Assembly: GCA_937883785.1 (NCBI GenBank)
Contig: CALGDE010000167.1
Location: forward strand, 57,966 to 121,965
Source of the DNA: an uncultured cyanobacterium
GTDB lineage: Bacteria; Cyanobacteriota; Cyanobacteriia; CACIAM-69d
DNA: 64,000 bases
Direction: 5' to 3'
Shown: piece after piece, positions 9,801-16,795 of the stretch
Layout: each line of letters starts with the position of its first letter
Numbering within the stretch: position 1 is the first letter of the stretch
Position numbers and translations under genes: made by a program
Notes under the pieces: generated by a model
Told to the model about the DNA's origin: nothing
Database searches by the model: none
The model's input: the letters and a program-made list of their open reading frames with translations, nothing else

Positions 9801-10583
9801 TACGTGGAAACCGCGATCGCCCTTGCCCAATCCCCCGCCCGTCGTCAGGCGATCGCCCAGGCCCTAGTCAAAGCCAAGGGCAATAGGTTACCGTTTCTTG
9901 ACAGTGGTTGGTACAGCCGTGGAATCGCCCCGATCCTAGAAACCCTTGTTAACCATTGGACCCAAACTAAAGTGCCCGCCCTGTCATCGTCATCGTCTAC
10001 CACCTCTTCAGCGTTGGTTCCGTCTTCCGCCGTGGTGAATTTATCGGCACTGCCCACGGATCGCATCATTCCCGTTACCGTTAAAACCCCCGATATTCCC
10101 GAAACGCCCCCCCTTACGGGACCGCCCGTGCCGCCATTGCCTTTAGCCCCAGCCCTCACCCGCCCCCAACTGCAACAACTGGCGGGAGTGCTGAATTTAT
10201 GGCGCATTTCCCCGGAAGATCCAGTGGTGGCGGATCAAGTGCGCCAGTGGCGATCGCTCCTGGTCAACACCTGGGAAAGGATCTATCCATCCCAAGCCCA
10301 GCAGCAGTTTTTCCAAGTGCCCGGTCAGGCGTATCAAATTTTAGTGGGCGGCGGCGTGCAAAAACTGCCGTGGACTGACGAAGAGCGAGCCCACACCCGT
10401 GCCGTTGTTGACTTTATTCAGGGCAATCCCAGCGGGGGCGATCGCCTCACTGCCTATATGGTGGCTATGTTGTACTTTAGCCCCGATGCCTTGAAAATTG
10501 AGCAGGCCAAAACTCGCCTTCCGGAATGGCTATATCCCGTTTACGCCAATATTTTTGAGCCCACCCCCGCGTCCACCCCTTAG
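6834..10583 (+). CDS. Large fusion: GT4 glycosyltransferase plus GT41 (O-GlcNAc transferase-like) domain
   Basis: 1249 residues, GTG start. Residues 1 to about 350 are a GT4 mannosyltransferase-like module: VDGVFFQVRNTGIARVW, VAHCGLSPEF, YVLWVGERLG and the donor motif YEGFGLPLLEAMGCDCPVV at about 268. A linker at about 417-435 is built from a four-fold DVNQL repeat. Residues about 663-1043 resemble the catalytic half of GT41 enzymes (SPINDLY/OGT type): RIGILRNHWLPGTES, VQVTSINSPTTTGFRNVD, GADFN-like SGANFNKLLPE, and YLDSLPYGGATSLLDPID. A Ser/Thr/Pro-rich linker (1043-1110) leads to an unknown C-terminal domain. GT41 enzymes commonly glycosylate Ser/Thr of proteins, so one chain may both start and extend a protein glycan; this is inference. 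No TPR array, usual in OGT, is evident. Confidence 0.82.
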   Translation: MKIIVDGVFFQVRNTGIARVWRSLLKHWSTQPFSQCITLLDRGNTAPKFPSIQSIGIPLYGLASVDEDRQLLQQCCDEVEADLFVSTYYTTPISTPSIFFGHDMIPELMGVDLNVPMWQDKHRAISQGIAHVVVSENTKKDLQTLFPKTQNEPVTVAHCGLSPEFSPPSPEVVKGFRSRHNLHKPYVLWVGERLGFNGYKNSALVFKAMKLWERQLDFSVVCTGDGSPLEPPLAQLAQGLDVRSLCLSEGELVAAYGGAHCLAYTSRYEGFGLPLLEAMGCDCPVVTCPSGSIPEVAGDGALFVSPDQPMELMTAFERLMRPDHRQSLIQRGRLRAQQFSWGTMADTVAQAFGETVAMAGDQGNNRGAIIPDNPDLGGEGVGEQSNINETINEPNYRLKGESNLVSTVMSAGAEALDVNQLNVNQLDVNQLDVNQAIATLKAYSQDPQNLQRLKQVRTLRQQLIEPALMLGTAVQVTMEGLDQIWTGEYATLHQALRHSGLIHEPLNSEEQRILDRLCQVLVAVPDTDMPRLMAILTAATLLRYPYQLPGLDRDWSTLNTVPSRYVVLLLEVPDYFGEPGALEQFREYTETLWAALRIQVLGNRNDLTWQKIAQRLMNYGTITPLYFSENTGREVYRNRAQIVEAALESSQPEPLDWAFRPRPNDRPKVRIGILRNHWLPGTESFSTLPVFEYLDRNRFEVVLYTLHPTENDLENYCGDQVAGMVALPSSLSEQVNAIRAADLDILWIGTNVTMVTNGITLLSAFRLGRVQVTSINSPTTTGFRNVDIYFGGYLSLGKSYGAYHETAIALPGSGICFSRPPLLETSAKTFPTRSDWGASDSDVVLISGANFNKLLPELREIWTRILAALPNARLVLYPYNPNWQHHYPGDRFRQDFGAQLQAAGVDPSRLVILPPMAGIADIRQCLRQGDLYLDSLPYGGATSLLDPIDVDLPMVVYEGEALRFRQASSLLRELNEPILQEIIATTIDEYVETAIALAQSPARRQAIAQALVKAKGNRLPFLDSGWYSRGIAPILETLVNHWTQTKVPALSSSSSTTSSALVPSSAVVNLSALPTDRIIPVTVKTPDIPETPPLTGPPVPPLPLAPALTRPQLQQLAGVLNLWRISPEDPVVADQVRQWRSLLVNTWERIYPSQAQQQFFQVPGQAYQILVGGGVQKLPWTDEERAHTRAVVDFIQGNPSGGDRLTAYMVAMLYFSPDALKIEQAKTRLPEWLYPVYANIFEPTPASTP
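8082..8138 (+). repeat. 15-bp in-frame tandem repeat inside the GT fusion gene
   Basis: Four near-identical 15-base units of the form GACGTCAATCAGCTA run from 8082, the last truncated. They encode a DVNQL/NVNQL peptide repeat in the linker after the GT4 module. Such a repeat can change copy number by slippage without breaking the frame. Confidence 0.85.
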
Positions 10584-10621
10584 GTTTCAAAGCTAGGTCA
10601 CTGTCCCCAGACGATTCGTCC

Positions 10622-10649
10622 AACGCAATGCATCTAACGCAATGCATCC
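10622..10649. repeat. Two tandem copies of a 14-bp unit
   Basis: AACGCAATGCATC(T/C) occurs twice in a row in the gap between the GT fusion gene and the PhzF gene. Each unit contains the palindrome ATGCAT. It could be an operator pair for the PhzF gene, but there is no further support. Confidence 0.45.
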
Positions 10650-10756
10650 AAAACGACTCCATGGTGTTGGCCCCTTTGGCACCTAAGTAACGGTTCGCCT
10701 CAATAAATCCTGAAACCATAAGCAGTAGCGCTACCATCTACCACCCCGTTTAATTT

Positions 10757-11722
10757 ATGGCGAACAAAGCTTATCCGTTTTATACCGCCGATGTGTTTAG
10801 CGATCGCCCCTTCGGAGGCAATCCCCTCGCCGTCTTTCCTGTTGCCGACGGCATCACCGACGAACAGATGCTCCGTATTGCCCAGGAATTCAACCTTTCA
10901 GAAACGGTATTCGTCCAGCTTCCCCGCACTCCCCGCGCTGATCGCCGCCTGCGCATCTTCACTCCCACCGGCGAAATTCCCTTTGCTGGGCATCCCACCA
11001 TCGGAGCGGCGGCCGTTTTGACCCTAATCGGCGAAGTGCCTGCCACCAGCGATGAAGCTATTATCTACCTTGAAGAAAACGTGGGCTTTATCCCCGTTAA
11101 AATTCGTGTTGACCTAGATAAGCCTGTCTACGCTGAACTCACCGTCCAGCAGCCCCCCACTTTCGAACCGCCCCCGGCTTCCCTCCCAGCCATTGCCGCC
11201 GCTGCCGGGCTAACTGAAAATGATTTTCTCGATGTGGATCGTTTTCCCCCCTTAGTGGGCTCCTGTGGTTTGCCGTTTTTGATATTGCCCGTCAGGGATA
11301 TTGATGCCCTAGGGCGATCGCACTTAACCCAATCCCTATGGCAGGAGCATCTGCAAAATACCCCAGGGGCACACTTATATTTGATTGCCCCCGACGATGC
11401 CCAATCTCCCCAGTCCACCCATTGGCAAGTGCGCATGTATGCCCCGGCCCTGGGCATCAGCGAAGATCCAGCCACCGGGTCTGCCGCCACTGTCCTCGGA
11501 AGCTACCTGGCACAACACGGGCTATCCCAGGACCACAGCGACCTTGAAGACGGTGAATATCGCTGGGACCTTAAGCAAGGTATCGAAATGGGACGCCCCA
11601 GCACCCTCGCCATTCGCACCACCATTGAAAATCAAACCATCACGGCTATTCGAGTCGGGGGGCGCTCCATTTTAATGAGCAAAGGAGAATTCCTTTTGCC
11701 AGATTCCGACGAAGAGCCTTAG
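10757..11722 (+). CDS. PhzF-family isomerase/epimerase
   Basis: A 321-residue PhzF-like protein with a diaminopimelate epimerase fold. Both symmetric halves are visible: N-terminal DVFSDRPFGGNPLAVF and FNLSETVFV with the proposed catalytic Glu; TPTGEIPFAGHPTIGAA; and in the second half MYAPALGISEDPATGSAA, the C-terminal anion-binding motif. Known members isomerise small metabolites (for example a phenazine precursor), but most cyanobacterial members have unknown substrates and no phenazine genes are near. Length is somewhat above the family norm because of a short Glu/Asp-rich tail. It is preceded by 173 non-coding bases and stands alone. Confidence 0.9.
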   Translation: MANKAYPFYTADVFSDRPFGGNPLAVFPVADGITDEQMLRIAQEFNLSETVFVQLPRTPRADRRLRIFTPTGEIPFAGHPTIGAAAVLTLIGEVPATSDEAIIYLEENVGFIPVKIRVDLDKPVYAELTVQQPPTFEPPPASLPAIAAAAGLTENDFLDVDRFPPLVGSCGLPFLILPVRDIDALGRSHLTQSLWQEHLQNTPGAHLYLIAPDDAQSPQSTHWQVRMYAPALGISEDPATGSAATVLGSYLAQHGLSQDHSDLEDGEYRWDLKQGIEMGRPSTLAIRTTIENQTITAIRVGGRSILMSKGEFLLPDSDEEP

Positions 11723-12053
11723 GGCATGTCATCCAGCATCACTAACCAACGTTTAACGCCCTAGGGTCAATGCAATAAAAATCATTGCAATAGACATCAG
11801 TGCAATGAAAAACAGAACAATTTTGAGTCACGTCACTTATTGCTTTGCCAACGCTTCGTGAACGGGAACCCTCGGCGATCGCTGGCTGTTTCGCTGGCTG
11901 TTCTACTAATTTAAAAGTCGACCACGCCTATCGATCCTACTTATCGACCCTTTGTTCAAAAGAGAGTGCGGAGTCACGAATTAAGGACTGCGGATCAGAA
12001 GATGGGTCAATGGCGTGATGCTTTGAGATCCAATTAGTGCTGTCCTCTTACCG
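11723..12053. other. Intergenic region with dispersed repeat copy A
   Basis: The gap downstream of the PhzF gene. Bases 11810-11885 match a second copy at 40997-41095 (shared blocks ACAnTTTTGAGTC, CTTTGCCAAC and CGATCGCTG). Three short TGCAAT repeats lie near 11771-11805. Nothing else was recognised. Confidence 0.45.
11810..11885. repeat. Dispersed intergenic repeat, copy A
   Basis: Shares several blocks in the same order with 40997-41095: AACAGnACAnTTTTGAGTC, then CTTTGCCAAC, TCG.GAACG and CCTC.GCGATCGCTG. Both copies lie just downstream of a plus-strand gene stop. There is no coding capacity. Family and mechanism unknown. Confidence 0.5.
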
Positions 12054-12197
12054 ATGAAATCGAGCAAAATCATCCTGGAAAGGTCGAGAAAGCCCTATGG
12101 TAGGATGTGTGCCATTGTTGATCCTGGTCAATTCATTACAGTTAAAAATCTGAGTGAACAAGACCTAAAAGCAATTGGGCAACTAATACCCTATTAG
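12054..12197 (+). CDS. Possible 47-residue protein
   Basis: A short frame from ATG 12054 to TAG 12197 encodes a protein-like sequence starting MKSSKIILERSRKPYG and ending DLKAIGQLIPY. It has a balanced charge and no low-complexity bias. No convincing ribosome binding site is visible upstream and no family was recognised. It is followed at 12213-12232 by a hairpin. It could be a small conserved cyanobacterial protein or a chance frame. It is on the same strand as the oxidoreductase gene that begins 148 bases later. Confidence 0.35.
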   Translation: MKSSKIILERSRKPYGRMCAIVDPGQFITVKNLSEQDLKAIGQLIPY

Positions 12198-12212
12198 AAA
12201 GGTTTTGATACT

Positions 12213-12232
12213 TAATAAGCGTTGGCTTATTA
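12213..12232 (+). terminator. Hairpin after the small frame
   Basis: TAATAAGC and GCTTATTA form an 8-bp stem with a 4-base loop. A second short stem, AGCTT-ATTT-AAGCT, begins about 15 bases on and is followed by a T-rich run. It could terminate upstream transcription, but no strict terminator structure is present. Confidence 0.3.
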
Positions 12233-12344
12233 GGAGCTTACTGAAAAAGCTTATTTAAGCTGTTTATTTTTTCTCTTATTTTTATTCCTTTCATTTTCTA
12301 AGCCTTTTTTCGTCGTTATCCCGTCACCAAGGACCGCCCCCAGC

Positions 12345-13487
12345 GTGTCAACAGGTCAATCTACATCCTCCTCTACCAACCGTGCCGCTCCTTCGCCGCA
12401 TCTGATCCGCGTCGGTGTTATTGGCGTTGGAAATATGGGACAGCACCATGCTCGAGTGCTGAGCTTTCTCAAAGATGTTGAGTTCGTTGGCGTTTCTGAT
12501 ATCAGCGCCGAACGAGGCTTAGATTTAGCCAGTAAATATCAAGTGCGTTTTTTTGAGGATTATCACGATCTTCTGCCGCTAGTGGACGCGGTGTGTGTGG
12601 CTGTGCCCACCCGCCTTCACCACGCTGTGGGCTTAGCTTGCCTGAAAGCAGGGGTCCATATCCTAATTGAAAAGCCGATCGCCGCTAGCATTGCCGAAGC
12701 CGAATCCTTGGTCAATGCCGCCGCTGAAGCCAACTGCATTCTTCAGGTGGGTCATATTGAGCGATTTAATCCCGCTTTTAAGGAGCTACAAAATGTGCTG
12801 AAGGCGGAAAAAATGTTGGCGATTCAGGCTCAGCGGATGAGTCCCTATAGCGATCGCGCCAACGATGTATCCGTGGTGCTGGATCTAATGATTCACGACA
12901 TCGATTTGCTGCTGGATCTGGTGCAATCTCCGGTGGTGAAGTTGGCGGCCAGCGGCAGCAGCGCCAGCCGCAGTGAGGAAAATGGGCAGTTAGATTACGT
13001 CACTGCCACCTTAGATTTTGCGAACGGCGTCGTCGCGACGGTGACCGCCAGCAAAGTCACCCACAGCAAAATCCGTCGTATGGCAGTGCACTGTAAAAAC
13101 TCCTTGGTGGAGGCGGATTTCCTTAACCATGAAATATTGATTCATCGACAAACCACCGCCAACTGTTCAACGGACTACGGTCAGGTGCTGTATCGCCAAG
13201 ATGGGCTGATTGAAAAGGTTTACACCAGCAATATTGAACCCCTTCACGCAGAGCTAGAACACTTTGTTAGCTGTGTTCGCGGGCACACAGAACCGTCAGT
13301 GGGCGGCAGTCAAGCGTTGAGAGCTTTGAAGTTAGCTAGCGCCATCGAACAGCAGGCTATGGAAAAAAGTGTTGGTGAAAGTGGCGACGGTGAAGATAAT
13401 AATTCGAGAGGTGATCGCCCTGACGGTGGGTCAGAAAACTTGCCCAAGCTAGGGTCTTTTACCGATGCCACCACTGCTATTGCTTAG
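12345..13487 (+). CDS. Gfo/Idh/MocA-family NAD(P)-dependent oxidoreductase
   Basis: 380 residues, GTG start. A Rossmann domain occupies residues 22-140: VGVIGVGNMGQHHARVL is the dinucleotide-binding GxGxxG, then FFEDYHDLLPLVDAVCVAVPT. The diagnostic EKP motif is in HILIEKPIAAS and the catalytic-region strand is LQVGHIERFNPA. The C-terminal half has the family's beta-sheet domain (DLMIHDIDLLLDLV with the conserved D/H pair). Members oxidise or reduce sugars or sugar nucleotides, so it could prepare a donor sugar for the glycosyltransferases of this region; that link is inference. The last 40 residues are a disordered Gly/Asp/Asn-rich tail. It converges on the small membrane gene. Confidence 0.9.
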   Translation: MSTGQSTSSSTNRAAPSPHLIRVGVIGVGNMGQHHARVLSFLKDVEFVGVSDISAERGLDLASKYQVRFFEDYHDLLPLVDAVCVAVPTRLHHAVGLACLKAGVHILIEKPIAASIAEAESLVNAAAEANCILQVGHIERFNPAFKELQNVLKAEKMLAIQAQRMSPYSDRANDVSVVLDLMIHDIDLLLDLVQSPVVKLAASGSSASRSEENGQLDYVTATLDFANGVVATVTASKVTHSKIRRMAVHCKNSLVEADFLNHEILIHRQTTANCSTDYGQVLYRQDGLIEKVYTSNIEPLHAELEHFVSCVRGHTEPSVGGSQALRALKLASAIEQQAMEKSVGESGDGEDNNSRGDRPDGGSENLPKLGSFTDATTAIA

Positions 13488-13543
13488 GGAGTATCGTCAG
13501 CTCGCTTCAAAATTAATGGCTGCAGTCTTTTCGAAACAGTAAT

Positions 13544-13873
13544 TTAACGACCTGCTAAATCGTCTTCCACTTCCATTAGGTTTGCGCTGGGTAAATTTGC
13601 GTGGGGATTTTGAAACCGTTGCCATTGCCTGAGAATGCCCTTTGGCAATAGTGAGCGCGATCGCCCCCACTGCTGCTGAGCCAGCAGAAGCAAGCAATAA
13701 ATAAAGCCTAAATATCCCACCACCAAAACCACAATTAGCGTTGGTGAATCTTGATATCGCACCATAACGCCAATATTGCTTGAAATATTTTTGCTTAAAG
13801 CGCTCCACAAGCCACCCACGACGCCACTGTACAAACTGCTGCCAGCCCCGAATACAACCCCAAATCCCGCCAT
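13544..13873 (-). CDS. Small membrane protein of unknown function
   Basis: 109 residues. The start is well supported: on the minus strand GGAGGT sits about 5 bases upstream of the ATG at 13873. The N-terminal 35 residues are Gly/Ser-rich (AGFGVVFGAGSSLYSGVVGG), which may form a small-residue helix. A strong transmembrane segment follows at about 45-65 (TLIVVLVVGYLGFIYCLLLL). The C-terminal 40 residues are basic then acidic and should be cytoplasmic. No family was recognised. A longer overlapping frame (13497-13958) is a shadow. It is an isolated gene converging on the oxidoreductase gene, with 1.3 kb of apparently empty DNA upstream. Confidence 0.6.
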   Translation of the reverse strand: MAGFGVVFGAGSSLYSGVVGGLWSALSKNISSNIGVMVRYQDSPTLIVVLVVGYLGFIYCLLLLAQQQWGRSRSLLPKGILRQWQRFQNPHANLPSANLMEVEDDLAGR

Positions 13874-15205
13874 AATTTACCTCCAACTGCCTATACAAAC
13901 CACACAAACCAAGCCACCAAAATCTATGGCTACACCCAAGGTGAGCCCAGATCCTCATTCACTCCTAAAAATTCAAATTGATCGACGCCAAAAACCAACG
14001 ACCCGGCCAGAACTGCCAAGCCTTTCCCGATAGCTAATTAAGACCAAAATGTATAAACAACCGCCTTTTGATATGCACGTTGCCAACAAAATTGCCGACA
14101 ACGAAAAAATCGAAGGCGCGTCTTTTATCACCTTTTTCCCAATCACCTAAAGGGGCGATCGCCATTTAAATTTAAAAACCAGCCAGCAACTAACCCCTAA
14201 GCCTGCCACCCAGTGGTTACCTACCATAACGGAACCAGTGCTAAGTGTTAGTCCCTAGCACCAATCCCTAAACCCACTAGTGCACTGCACAAAAGCACAC
14301 TTGCACCAGCAAATACGTCAGTCATTATTACCAGTAGCAACAATGAATTGACTCAAACCAAGGAAACTTAAACTAACTTAGGCAACAACTGCACCTACCA
14401 AAGTATCCCTTGCAACCAAGTTCAACTTTTGGCTCCACAATTTAAGCTCTGCGAAAAGCTCCACAAAAGGTAATATCTACACTTCCATTCTTTGCGAACA
14501 TTCTCCAGCCAACTTCAACTTCCCGCGCCACCTTCACCCCAAGTTGGGTAAAGTCTAAACGAATCATTTACGCTGATCTTGTAAGAATTGTGTTCACTAA
14601 AGTCGAGTGAAAGCCCTTAGTTCTATAGGTTTTAAATCCCTACATTCAGGATAACACTGCTTTTTCAAAAAAGATTGATATTTACAGGTAAAGATTTGAA
14701 TAAGTTAGGTTCATTTTTTAAATGGCTATTAGTTTGCCAAACCTTAATCGAATCTTGTTTGAAAGTTGTTGGAATTAGGGATTATTCGCTGAACCATTCA
14801 ACAACAAAGGTGAATTTATTTGTCTAGATATTTTTACCTATAAAAATCCAATCACACTGAGTATGGATTAGACACAAGCATTACCTTGTATGGTTACCCG
14901 GATTAAGAGTGTAACCACTAATGAGCGCTGATCGGGGTCGAAGTCTGGTATGGGCTGCCATCCGTACTTCGACTCTGGTCAGCTTTCGTTGAATGTCGAA
15001 ATCTCATTCCTAAATCGAGCGATTATAGATCTGCTGTTGACCACCCAAAATACTATGTGGAGACACAGCAATAGGGACAAAAAATAGTGCTGTCACCCCT
15101 CAGTCATAGCGATTCGTTCGTTGAAGACGGCTGTAGTTATTCCCACAACAGAATTATTATCGTTGCGGAACTCATGTAACGAGCCACCGCAATGCTCCCC
15201 AAACG
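13874..15205. other. 1.3 kb region without a clear gene
   Basis: No convincing protein gene lies between the small membrane gene and pyrR. Bases 13900-14560 are C/A-rich and T-poor on the plus strand. A 33-codon frame from ATG 14049 to TAA 14150 (MYKQPPFDMHV...) has no ribosome binding site. The main structure is a 57-base hairpin at 14927-14983, listed separately. The region is large enough for an RNA gene. No tRNA, 6S, tmRNA or RNase P signature was recognised by eye. Confidence 0.5.
14927..14983. ncRNA. Candidate structured RNA: 57-base, nearly fully paired hairpin
   Basis: The stretch starts GCTGATCGGGGTCGAAGT and ends ACTTCGACTCTGGTCAGC. On the plus strand all 18 outer positions pair (G-U pairs counted). 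Above a small asymmetric bulge, ATGG pairs with CCAT around a GCTG loop. There is no T run after it, so it is not a simple terminator. It could be a small RNA, a processing hairpin or an inverted repeat acting as DNA. The G-U pairs favour the plus-strand transcript as the paired RNA. Confidence 0.4.
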
Positions 15206-15757
15206 CTACGATCGCACCCGCCGTAGTTCCACCGCATCGCGACCGTCCATCGCCTCCAAATACACCTTCACCTCTTCTTCCTTCGCCGTCGGCAAGTCTT
15301 TGCCCACATAGTCGGGGTGAATGGGCACCTGTCGTTGCCCCCGATCCACCAGCCCTAACAATCGAATCACCTCCGGCCGGCCGTAATCATTAAGGGCATT
15401 AAGGGCTGCTCGAATGGTGCGGCCGCTAAAAATTACGTCGTCCACCAAAATTACTGTTTTTCCCGTAAGGCCAACGGGCATATCGTTCTTGGCTGGCGTG
15501 CGCACACCAATGCGATCCAAATCATCTCGATAGAATGTGATGTCCAGCGCTCCTGTGGGCACCGTTACCCCTTCAAGATGCTCAATTTGTCGAGCCAGAG
15601 TTTGAGCCAAAGGCACGCCACGGGTGTAAATCCCCACCAAAATCACCTGACTTAAATCTCCGGAGCGTTCCACCACTTCCAACGCCAACCGATTAATGGT
15701 GCGTCGGATCTCGTCGGCAGACATAATTTCAATAGTTTCGGGAATATCAACAACCAT
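15206..15757 (-). CDS. pyrR: Bifunctional pyrimidine regulatory protein / uracil phosphoribosyltransferase
   Basis: A 183-residue PyrR. The PRPP-binding signature [21 protein letters not shown] is complete. N-terminal features ([41 protein letters not shown]) and the C-terminal block [22 protein letters not shown] match the family end to end. In Gram-positive bacteria PyrR binds pyr mRNA leaders; in cyanobacteria it may act only as a uracil phosphoribosyltransferase. No pyr biosynthesis gene or obvious PyrR-binding leader is adjacent, although carA (also pyrimidine-related) is 12 kb away. Confidence 0.95.
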   Translation of the reverse strand: MVVDIPETIEIMSADEIRRTINRLALEVVERSGDLSQVILVGIYTRGVPLAQTLARQIEHLEGVTVPTGALDITFYRDDLDRIGVRTPAKNDMPVGLTGKTVILVDDVIFSGRTIRAALNALNDYGRPEVIRLLGLVDRGQRQVPIHPDYVGKDLPTAKEEEVKVYLEAMDGRDAVELRRVRS

Positions 15758-15849
15758 GGTGCAGTGATTTGGTAGAAGTGCTGGAGAAACTATTAGAAAC
15801 CCGCTCTGGGATGATGGGCAAGAGGCGATGGGCGAGAAAAGGCTATTAG

Positions 15850-15941
15850 CCGAAAGGGTTTCAGCTATTAGTATTGTTTATTTTGAAAGGGCATGCGCTC
15901 CCGCTGCGTAAAGCTTCTAGCCGTCAATGGATGGCACGTCC
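15850..15941. mobile_element. TA-target MITE family, partial copy 1
   Basis: Matches the right two thirds of the family seen at 50836-50961: GGGTTTCAG, then TTTTGAAAGGGC, a CTTCT block, and the right end GGCACGTCC followed by TA. The left terminal repeat is missing or too decayed to see. Confidence 0.6.
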
Positions 15942-15970
15942 TAGAACAACGCAAACAATGCGCCTAGGAT

Positions 15971-16579
15971 TTATGCAGCCGGTTGCTTCGGGTAGACCCG
16001 TTTTGCCACAGATCTCGTTGGGGATTTATGGATTGATTTTGCCACACGCTTTTGTTGAAGCTTATGCATATGGTGAAACAGTTTCCAGCAATAGTCTTCG
16101 GGCAGCCCACAGGTGGTGGCGCCACGCATTACTACGTTGAAATACCAATCGTTGGGGGCTAATTCCTGGGGCAGTTTATCCACCACCACATAGGTGCGCA
16201 CGTTGCTGAAGTTGCGATCGCCCTGGGTCACCGTAATTAATTCTTGCCGGTAGCCGCGGGTGGGAATTTCCTCCCGCTCGTCGAGTAAATCGCTGAGCCG
16301 CCAGGGCAGTTGATACAGCACCCCATGCACCACTGATCCGGGCGATCGCACGATGTCTAGCACCCCACAATCCCGTCGCTGCGATCGCCGGTTAAACCCC
16401 AACCGGTAATTCTGTAACGTCGCTGGTCCTAGGGCATAGTCCCGTGTGGGCTCCCCAAAAGTACGCTGAAGATCAACGGGGCACATACAAGAACCGTAGG
16501 CAAAATATAGAAAAGAAGGCTCAGTTAAGGGAGGATCAAATCCTTGAGAATCGGGGCAGCGGCTATGACCAGTGGGCAT
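15971..16579 (-). CDS. Gamma-glutamylcyclotransferase-like protein
   Basis: 202 residues. A GGCT/AIG2-like fold is indicated by FLYFAYGSCM near residue 25 (the substrate-binding YGSN-type loop, here YGSC), the region YRLGFNRRSQRRDCGVLDIV, the beta strand VVHGVLYQLPW, and LLDEREE, where the family's catalytic Glu is expected. Enzymes of this fold cyclise gamma-glutamyl peptides or gamma-glutamylamines; the substrate here cannot be assigned. The C-terminal 35 residues are basic and specific to this protein. The ATG at 16579 leaves a 23-residue lead before the domain, so a downstream start is possible. Confidence 0.82.
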   Translation of the reverse strand: MPTGHSRCPDSQGFDPPLTEPSFLYFAYGSCMCPVDLQRTFGEPTRDYALGPATLQNYRLGFNRRSQRRDCGVLDIVRSPGSVVHGVLYQLPWRLSDLLDEREEIPTRGYRQELITVTQGDRNFSNVRTYVVVDKLPQELAPNDWYFNVVMRGATTCGLPEDYCWKLFHHMHKLQQKRVAKSIHKSPTRSVAKRVYPKQPAA

Positions 16580-16795
16580 AAGACGGTGAGCAGGATGTTT
16601 TTATCATGGTAGGCAAAATGTTGACAGCAAAACTGTCTCCTCTGGACTTCGTAATACCTGGCAATGTCAGCGCTTTCTCCTTCGCAACACCATTTTCTAT
16701 CCGTTGCTTTTGACTGATCTCCACTACGCAAATCTCGCCCAACACATTCGCTCCACAAAAGCCTTTATCAAAGCCTTTGTACAAGCTTCTGCCCT

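Noticed and set aside
13497..13958. Longer 153-residue minus-strand frame overlapping the small membrane gene
   Set aside because: The 109-residue frame has a good GGAGGT site and a clean membrane helix. The longer frame is Trp/Gly-rich in its first half and has no family.
13874..15205. tRNA, 6S RNA, tmRNA or RNase P RNA in the large gap
   Set aside because: No cloverleaf with a T-loop, nor any conserved core of these RNAs, could be found by eye. A covariance scan would be decisive.
15874..16140. 88-codon plus-strand frame after pyrR
   Set aside because: It starts inside a MITE relic and is antisense to the well-supported cyclotransferase-like gene.
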